DNA of 10,510 nucleotides from an uncultured Oscillospiraceae bacterium (GTDB lineage Bacteria; Bacillota_A; Clostridia; Oscillospirales; Oscillospiraceae), in NCBI GenBank assembly GCA_900754605.1, contig CAAEDK010000118.1, positions 1 to 10,510 on the forward strand, read 5' to 3'. Below, in pieces: positions 6,528 to 10,510 of this stretch (position 1 is the first letter of the stretch; each line of letters begins with the position of its first letter). The position numbers and the translations under genes are program-made. Below the pieces are notes generated by a model. That model was not told the origin of the DNA, searched no databases, and was given only the letters and a program-made list of their open reading frames with translations.

Positions 6528-7571
6528 ATGGCAACTGGGGGGAAATTTGTTACAGCCACTGATGTTGCGAACCGTGCAGGCGTATCGCAATCCACAGTCT
6601 CAAGAGTTTTTAATCCGGATAGCCGATTACTGGTTCGTGATAAAACGCGAAAGAAGGTGCTTGAGGCTGCAGAAGAGCTCGGCTATGTTCCTAATGCCAT
6701 TGCACAAACCATGGCATCCGGACGGTCCCGCATTATTGGCATCGTAGTTCCAAGTAACTATAATATTTTCCATTATCATATTCTCCAAATTTTAACCAAT
6801 GTGTTTCAAATGTACGACCTGCGAACAATGGTATTTACTTCAGCGCCGACAGATAATATCAACGATCTCCTGCAGAATCTGTATCAATATCAGGTTGATG
6901 GTGTAATTGTCACTTCCGCAGTTCTTGGACAGAATGTCACTGGTTCCTGGACTCGCAAGGGTATGCCCGTAATACTCTTCAACAGTGATCTCCCGGATGC
7001 CGAAGTAAGCATGGTACAAAGCAATCATTTTCACAGTGGTGAGCAAATGGCTGAATATCTGACGGCAATGGGGTATCAGCGGTTTGCCTATGTCACAGCA
7101 GAAAAAAGCCCACACTTGAATCTCCGCTCTCGTCAAGAGGGGTTTCTCAGTGGGCTAATTGCACACGGAATTGATAAATGCCAGATTATTCCGGCGGCAT
7201 ACAGTTATAAGAGCGGTTGGGAAGCAGGCACCTTTCTCCTCAGTCAGAAAGATGTTCCTGACGCAATCTTTTGCAGTGGCGATATCAACGGATTCGGCGT
7301 AATCGACGCCATCCGGCAGCAGACATCTCTGCGTTTGGGATTCGATATCGGAGTCTCTGGATATGACGCTCCCATTATTGGTGATTTTCAGGGATATTCC
7401 ATGACTGCTCTTGCGCAGCCTACTACGCAGCTTGCCAGAGACGCAGTAGAAATGTTGCTCCAATTGATTGCAGAACCGGAAACACCGAAAAAGAAGATCA
7501 TCCGCCCCATGAAACTCATTATTCGCACTTCAACTCAAATGAGGAAGCATCAAGCCGAGCAAAATGCATAA
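6528..7571 (+). CDS. LacI/GalR-family transcriptional regulator
   Basis: The 347-residue protein has an N-terminal HTH (about 8-30, TDVANRAGVSQSTVSRVFN), a hinge region (about 55-66, PNAIAQTMASGRS) and a periplasmic-binding-protein-like effector domain (about 68-335) with the family signature segments IIGIVVPS, VDGVIVTS and GVSGYD. It probably represses the isomerase operon just downstream in response to a sugar or sugar-derived ligand. Two palindromes with a central CG, the usual LacI-family operator form, lie in that promoter and leader. The start at 6528 has AGAGG upstream. Base composition is visibly less GC-rich than the genes to its left. The effector cannot be told from sequence by eye. 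Confidence 0.95.
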   Translation: MATGGKFVTATDVANRAGVSQSTVSRVFNPDSRLLVRDKTRKKVLEAAEELGYVPNAIAQTMASGRSRIIGIVVPSNYNIFHYHILQILTNVFQMYDLRTMVFTSAPTDNINDLLQNLYQYQVDGVIVTSAVLGQNVTGSWTRKGMPVILFNSDLPDAEVSMVQSNHFHSGEQMAEYLTAMGYQRFAYVTAEKSPHLNLRSRQEGFLSGLIAHGIDKCQIIPAAYSYKSGWEAGTFLLSQKDVPDAIFCSGDINGFGVIDAIRQQTSLRLGFDIGVSGYDAPIIGDFQGYSMTALAQPTTQLARDAVEMLLQLIAEPETPKKKIIRPMKLIIRTSTQMRKHQAEQNA

Positions 7572-7583
7572 ATTCCAAGCCTC

Positions 7584-7598
7584 AAAAACAGCGTTTTT
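7584..7598 (+). terminator. Weak terminator-like hairpin after the LacI-family gene
   Basis: AAAAAC and GTTTTT pair across a three-base loop 13 bases after the stop codon. The stem is almost all A-T, so termination would be weak at best and read-through into the isomerase gene is possible. Confidence 0.25.
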
Positions 7599-7604
7599 CT
7601 CATA

Positions 7605-7634
7605 TTGACAGGTAAGGAGAAAGGGGTATATATT
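7605..7634 (+). promoter_or_regulatory. Sigma-70 promoter of the isomerase operon
   Basis: A perfect TTGACA (7605-7610) is followed at 18 bases by TATATT (7629-7634); TATATA at 7627 with a 16-base spacer is the alternative. Transcription should begin near 7641, inside or at the edge of the first operator, the classic place for repression. The leader to the ATG at 7780 would be about 140 bases. Confidence 0.75.
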
Positions 7635-7642
7635 TTATTCCA

Positions 7643-7664
7643 GAAATGAATGCGCAGTCATTTC
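7643..7664. promoter_or_regulatory. Operator O1, probable LacI-family repressor site
   Basis: This is a 22-bp palindrome with a central CG and a single mismatched base pair. The core is TGAATGCGCAGTCA (7647-7660), flanked by matching GAAA and TTTC. It overlaps the predicted transcription start. The core differs from the second site at 7742-7755 by one base. The adjacent LacI-family gene makes it the likely binder. A CcpA-type cre site is the alternative, since the core matches most but not all cre positions. Confidence 0.75.
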
Positions 7665-7665
7665 T

Positions 7666-7686
7666 ATTGATATCGAGCATATCAAT
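7666..7686 (+). other. Leader stem-loop with 8-bp stem
   Basis: ATTGATAT (7666-7673) and ATATCAAT (7679-7686) pair perfectly across a CGAGC loop, directly after operator O1. It would be in the 5' leader RNA of the isomerase gene. No T-run follows, so it is not a terminator. It could stabilise the RNA or be a further protein site. Confidence 0.45.
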
Positions 7687-7692
7687 GGAATT

Positions 7693-7735
7693 ATACCGTA
7701 ATACCAGAGGGGATGATTCGGTATTTTTTTATTTT
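7693..7735 (+). terminator. Terminator-like hairpin inside the isomerase leader, possible attenuator
   Basis: GGTATT (7720-7725) pairs with AATACC (7700-7705). The overlapping CGGTAT (7719-7724) pairs instead with ATACCG (7693-7698). A run TTTTTATTTT follows directly. One right arm with two competing left arms is a layout seen in attenuators. The stems are only six pairs with a wide loop, so termination may be weak. It lies about 45 bases before the start codon. No known riboswitch class is recognised. Confidence 0.35.
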
Positions 7736-7741
7736 ACAAAA

Positions 7742-7755
7742 TGAATGCGCATTCA
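7742..7755. promoter_or_regulatory. Operator O2, perfect 14-bp palindrome
   Basis: TGAATGCGCATTCA is a perfect palindrome with a central CG, 95 bases downstream of the matching core of O1 and 24 bases before the isomerase start. A pair of sites at this distance could allow repression by DNA looping, or O2 could act as a roadblock to elongation. The binder is probably the upstream LacI-family protein. Confidence 0.75.
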
Positions 7756-7779
7756 AAACATGATAAAGGAGATATCATC

Positions 7780-9222
7780 ATGAGCGTCGTTCCTGAAATC
7801 AAAAGTCCTCTGGAAGAGAAAATCGTTGTCAAGCCCATCCTGTGGACCATGTATCATATCCATGCATATCAAGGACCGTGCCGGTATGGCCAGGGTTATG
7901 CATTGACGACCGAAGCCGACATGGAAGTTGCCCAAAAAGAATACAATCGCTTCCTTGAGCGCATTCATGAGGCAGTAGATCCGAAAAAGGTTGAGGTCTT
8001 GGATGGCTCCCTGCTGCACTGGAACGAAGACTTCGTAATCCATGATAATGTATGGGAAGAGGCTCTGGCCGAAGACGAAAAAGTGGATATCTACCTCGTC
8101 TGCGGTTTGCGCATTTCCGGCTACTTTACTGTGGAGTTGGCAAGTCGTACCGCCAAAGCAATCGCCTTTGTCCCCCACGAGGCATCCCACTCTCCCTGTG
8201 ATGATGTCGACATGAGCGCACATCTTCTGGCAATGGGCCGCAAAGATGTTTATCCCTGCCGCTACATGGACGATTTCGTAAAAGCAGTAGACGTTCTCCG
8301 TGTGAAAAAGATCCTGAAGAACCTGAAGATTTTCTTCCCCCTGAAAAATGCACAGCTGACCTTCGGCTGCCAGAGCTCCTATCTGACACTCGATGGTATT
8401 ACGCAACAGTTTGGCACCCGTTTTTCCCATATCAATGCAGAGCAGGTTTTTGATGAGATTGACGCCTTGACTCCGGAAGAAAAAGCCGAGGCTTCTCACA
8501 TGGCCGACGAACTAGTATCCTCTGCAAAAGGTGTCCACATGCCGGCAGAATATGTGAAAAATGATATGGAGTTCTATGTTGCAATCAAAAAGCTGATGGC
8601 GCACCATGGTTGCAATGCTTTTACCATCCCCTGCTTTGAAGTCTGTGCCACCAGACAGCTCAATGCCCGTAAGTTTACCTTCTGTCTTGCCAAATCTATT
8701 TTGACTGAAGATGGTATTCCTGCAGCGTGTGCCGGAGATGTCGGGTCTGTTATCTCCAAAGCCATCTTGATGGCTGTCTCCAACGCGGCTCCATATATGG
8801 GTAACACCTTGGTTTGGAATCCGGAAGAAAATGAGGTCCGGACCCTGCATGATGTCCCCACTCGTTATATGAAAGGGTATGACAAGCCTGCTCTTCCTGT
8901 GGAACTGGTTTCCTTTGCAATGGATGGTTGGGGCACTACGCTGCGTTATGATTTTGCGCAGGATGTCGGAGAAACCATCACTGCAATCAACCTCAGCCCT
9001 GATATGAAGAAAATCATGATCGTCAAAGGCGAGATTACAGGCTGTGACAACTACCTCGTACCGGAGTGCAAACTGGCTGTCCGCTACAAGGTCGCTGATA
9101 CCAAGCATTTCCACGACTGTCAGAAATATGTGGGACATCATTTCGCTCTTGTTTATGGGGATTATGGTGATCAAATTGCTGAAGCTGCCGAGGCTTTGGG
9201 CTTGGAGGTCATGCGCGCATAA
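7780..9222 (+). CDS. L-fucose/L-arabinose isomerase-family protein (sugar isomerase-like)
   Basis: The 480-residue protein has the general plan of FucI/AraA-type ketol isomerases, which interconvert an aldose and ketose in the cytosol using a divalent metal. Candidate metal or catalytic residues are E287 (CFEVCATR), D320 (CAGDVGS) and a His at 453/454 (GHHFALVYGDYG). The motif around D320 reads CAGD where relatives commonly have CEGD or similar, so substrate or activity may differ. The start at 7780 follows AAAGGAGA (7765-7772). An in-frame ATG at 7741 overlaps operator O2 and lacks a good ribosome site. Two operators and a structured leader suggest tight sugar-responsive control. The sugar is unknown. 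It is followed at 67 bases by a cysteine desulfurase on the same strand. Confidence 0.8.
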   Translation: MSVVPEIKSPLEEKIVVKPILWTMYHIHAYQGPCRYGQGYALTTEADMEVAQKEYNRFLERIHEAVDPKKVEVLDGSLLHWNEDFVIHDNVWEEALAEDEKVDIYLVCGLRISGYFTVELASRTAKAIAFVPHEASHSPCDDVDMSAHLLAMGRKDVYPCRYMDDFVKAVDVLRVKKILKNLKIFFPLKNAQLTFGCQSSYLTLDGITQQFGTRFSHINAEQVFDEIDALTPEEKAEASHMADELVSSAKGVHMPAEYVKNDMEFYVAIKKLMAHHGCNAFTIPCFEVCATRQLNARKFTFCLAKSILTEDGIPAACAGDVGSVISKAILMAVSNAAPYMGNTLVWNPEENEVRTLHDVPTRYMKGYDKPALPVELVSFAMDGWGTTLRYDFAQDVGETITAINLSPDMKKIMIVKGEITGCDNYLVPECKLAVRYKVADTKHFHDCQKYVGHHFALVYGDYGDQIAEAAEALGLEVMRA

Positions 9223-9233
9223 GCTTTCCAAAC

Positions 9234-9260
9234 ACGGCCTGCCATATACTGGCAGGCCGT
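9234..9260 (+). terminator. Intergenic GC-rich hairpin between isomerase and desulfurase genes
   Basis: A perfect 10-bp stem (ACGGCCTGCC and its complement) with a seven-base loop starts 12 bases after the isomerase stop. The sequence after it (TGTCTCAAATT) lacks a proper T-run, so it is a partial terminator or an mRNA-stabilising or processing element that would lower expression of the next gene, rather than a full stop. Confidence 0.5.
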
Positions 9261-9289
9261 TGTCTCAAATTGCCGAGCGGAGGGACAGA

Positions 9290-10417
9290 ATGATATATTT
9301 TGACAACAGTGCAACAACATGTGTGGATGCAGAGGTTGCAGATCGCGCCGTAGAAATAATGTGCCGCCAATTTGGCAATCCGTCTTCGCTTCACGGAGTC
9401 GGTTCCTCGGCGTACATGGAACTTGGCATTGCGAGAAACCAAATTGCTAAAATGATAGCGGCGAGAACCGGCGATATCTACTTTACTTCGGGCGGCACGG
9501 AAAGCAATAATATTGCGGTGCAAGGTGCGGCCCGCGCCTGTCGTTGGGGAAAGCATATTGTAACAACTGCCATTGAACACGATTCCATTTTGAAAGCTTG
9601 TGCGTATTTGGAATCGGGCGGATGGCAAGTAACTTATGTAGCACCAAATCCAGATACGCATCATATTGCTGCGCAGGATATTATTGATGCAGTTCGTGAC
9701 GATACGGTGTTGGTAAGCGTGATGTTCGTTAATAACGAAACAGGAGAAATTCTTCCTATTAAGGAAATCGTAAATGGGGTGCGAAAGCGAAACCCAAAGA
9801 CCCTTATTCACTGTGACTGCGTACAGGGGTTTGGAAAGCTCCCTTTCAAACTTCATGTTTATGATGTGGATATGATTTCTGCCAGCGCCCATAAAATTCA
9901 TGGCCCAAAAGGAATTGGTGCGCTATACCTTCGTCGCCCTGATTTGGTTTTTCCTCTGGAGTTCGGCGGAAGCCAGGAAGGAAAAGTCAATCCCGGAACA
10001 GAAAGCGTTCCCCTTGCATGTGCTTTTGGTCTCGCTTCAGACCGTGCCCTATATTCCATGACCTCCAATGCTGAAAAAGTCTCTGACATCAGAAAATATT
10101 TATTACAGTTGCTGCTCACTGAATTCCCGATTGTTCACATCAATAGTCCGAAAGATGGTTCTCCCTTTATCTTAAATGTTTCTTTTCCCGGCATTGAATC
10201 CCATGAGCTGGTCTCTTTCTTGAGTCTGCACCAGATCTATCTTTCCACAGGATCAGCCTGCACCAAAGGGGCTCCCAGTCATGTGTTAAATGCCATGAAT
10301 TATTCACCATCTGTCATTCGCGGCGCATTGCGAATTAGTTTTAATAAGCATAACACCAAAGAAGAAGTCGACATGTTCATCCAAACATTGAAACAGTTCC
10401 CCGGTTTTTGCGCATAA
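9290..10417 (+). CDS. Cysteine desulfurase, NifS/IscS family (class V aminotransferase fold)
   Basis: This 375-residue PLP enzyme removes sulfur from cysteine, giving alanine and a persulfide used for Fe-S clusters, tRNA thiolation or other sulfur transfer. Seen are FDNSATT at 4-10, GGTESNN (68-74), H97 (EHDSI), D176 and Q179 (HCDCVQG), the PLP lysine K202 (SAHKIHGPKGIG) and the catalytic loop Cys C324 (STGSACTKGAPSHVL). All key residues are present and the length is typical. The start at 9290 follows GGAGGG (9279-9284); upstream in-frame ATGs lie inside the isomerase gene. It may be co-transcribed with the isomerase. Its partner, such as a tRNA thiolase or a scaffold protein, is not in the window. 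The stop is four bases before the right-hand repeat. Confidence 0.93.
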   Translation: MIYFDNSATTCVDAEVADRAVEIMCRQFGNPSSLHGVGSSAYMELGIARNQIAKMIAARTGDIYFTSGGTESNNIAVQGAARACRWGKHIVTTAIEHDSILKACAYLESGGWQVTYVAPNPDTHHIAAQDIIDAVRDDTVLVSVMFVNNETGEILPIKEIVNGVRKRNPKTLIHCDCVQGFGKLPFKLHVYDVDMISASAHKIHGPKGIGALYLRRPDLVFPLEFGGSQEGKVNPGTESVPLACAFGLASDRALYSMTSNAEKVSDIRKYLLQLLLTEFPIVHINSPKDGSPFILNVSFPGIESHELVSFLSLHQIYLSTGSACTKGAPSHVLNAMNYSPSVIRGALRISFNKHNTKEEVDMFIQTLKQFPGFCA

Positions 10418-10421
10418 GCGA

Positions 10422-10510
10422 TTGATTTTGTTGGTCAAAAGCCGACTGGAAATCATAAAGAAAGACATACATTTTGGAAACAAAGAAAGGACTTGAGAAA
10501 CATGGCTGAG
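10422..10510. repeat. Right copy of the perfect 89-bp terminal inverted repeat
   Basis: This is the exact reverse complement of bases 1-89. It begins TTGATTTTGTTGG four bases after the cysteine desulfurase stop and ends at the window edge. GAAAGGA at 10485-10491 and an ATG at 10502 show that the same outward gene start lies at both edges. The unique sequence just inside the repeat differs on the two sides (GCGA here, AACAG on the left), so the inner boundary is a true junction. Confidence 0.97.
10502..10510 (+). CDS. Possible 5' end of an outward-reading gene (Met-Ala-Glu...), cut by the window edge
   Basis: ATG-GCT-GAG is preceded by GAAAGGA about ten bases upstream, identical to the start at the left edge. 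It is co-directional with the cysteine desulfurase, with no terminator between. Only three codons are visible, so no product can be assigned. Confidence 0.45.

Noticed and set aside
7742..7755. CcpA cre site instead of a local operator
   Set aside because: Two positions disagree with the cre consensus, whereas two near-identical palindromes next to a LacI-family gene favour the local regulator; not fully excluded.
9044..9289. Upstream in-frame extension of the cysteine desulfurase
   Set aside because: It overlaps the isomerase gene, contains no desulfurase homology, and a clear GGAGGG ribosome site precedes the ATG at 9290.
1..10510. CRISPR array, tRNA, rRNA, integrase or phage genes
   Set aside because: No regularly spaced repeats, cloverleaf-like sequences, rRNA-like stretches or recombinase motifs were seen in the window.

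Overview
The window reads as bacterial chromosomal DNA, most likely from an anaerobic Bacillota (Clostridia) species. The signs are strong AGGAGG-type ribosome sites, TTGACA promoters, a PAS/sigma-54 activator with a TyrR-like HTH, UlaG- and IolB-type catabolic enzymes, and a LacI-family regulator with palindromic operators. No rRNA, tRNA, CRISPR array, phage gene or complete transposase is visible. Taxonomy is an inference from style and family content.

Left half (about 95-6323, minus strand, GC-rich): a PAS-AAA+-HTH sigma-54 activator (4950-6323) has its own promoter and a strong intrinsic terminator. Downstream, a near-ideal -24/-12 promoter (4626-4640) drives a tight five-gene catabolic operon: HpcH/HpaI-type aldolase, D-2-hydroxyacid dehydrogenase, IolB-like isomerase, UlaG-like metallo-lactonase and zinc alcohol dehydrogenase. 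This looks like an inducible, apparently kinase-free route for a sugar acid, lactone or polyol: oxidation, lactone opening, isomerisation, retro-aldol cleavage, then reduction of a 2-oxo product. The true substrate is unknown, and no transporter or dehydratase is in view.

Right half (6528-10417, plus strand, clearly lower GC): a LacI-family regulator, then a promoter with a palindromic operator at its start site. A structured leader with a second operator follows, then a FucI/AraA-like sugar isomerase and a NifS/IscS-type cysteine desulfurase. A divergent intergenic region (6324-6527) separates the two halves and carries promoters in both directions.

Ends: bases 1-89 and 10422-10510 are a perfect 89-bp inverted repeat. 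Each copy starts 4-5 nt after the stop codon of the last gene on that side. Each ends with a ribosome site, an ATG and two further codons (Met-Ala-Glu) reading outward. The window is therefore flanked by two inverted copies of the same leader and gene start, such as an insertion sequence or a duplicated gene. Alternatively it is an assembly contig that stops at the same repeat on both sides.
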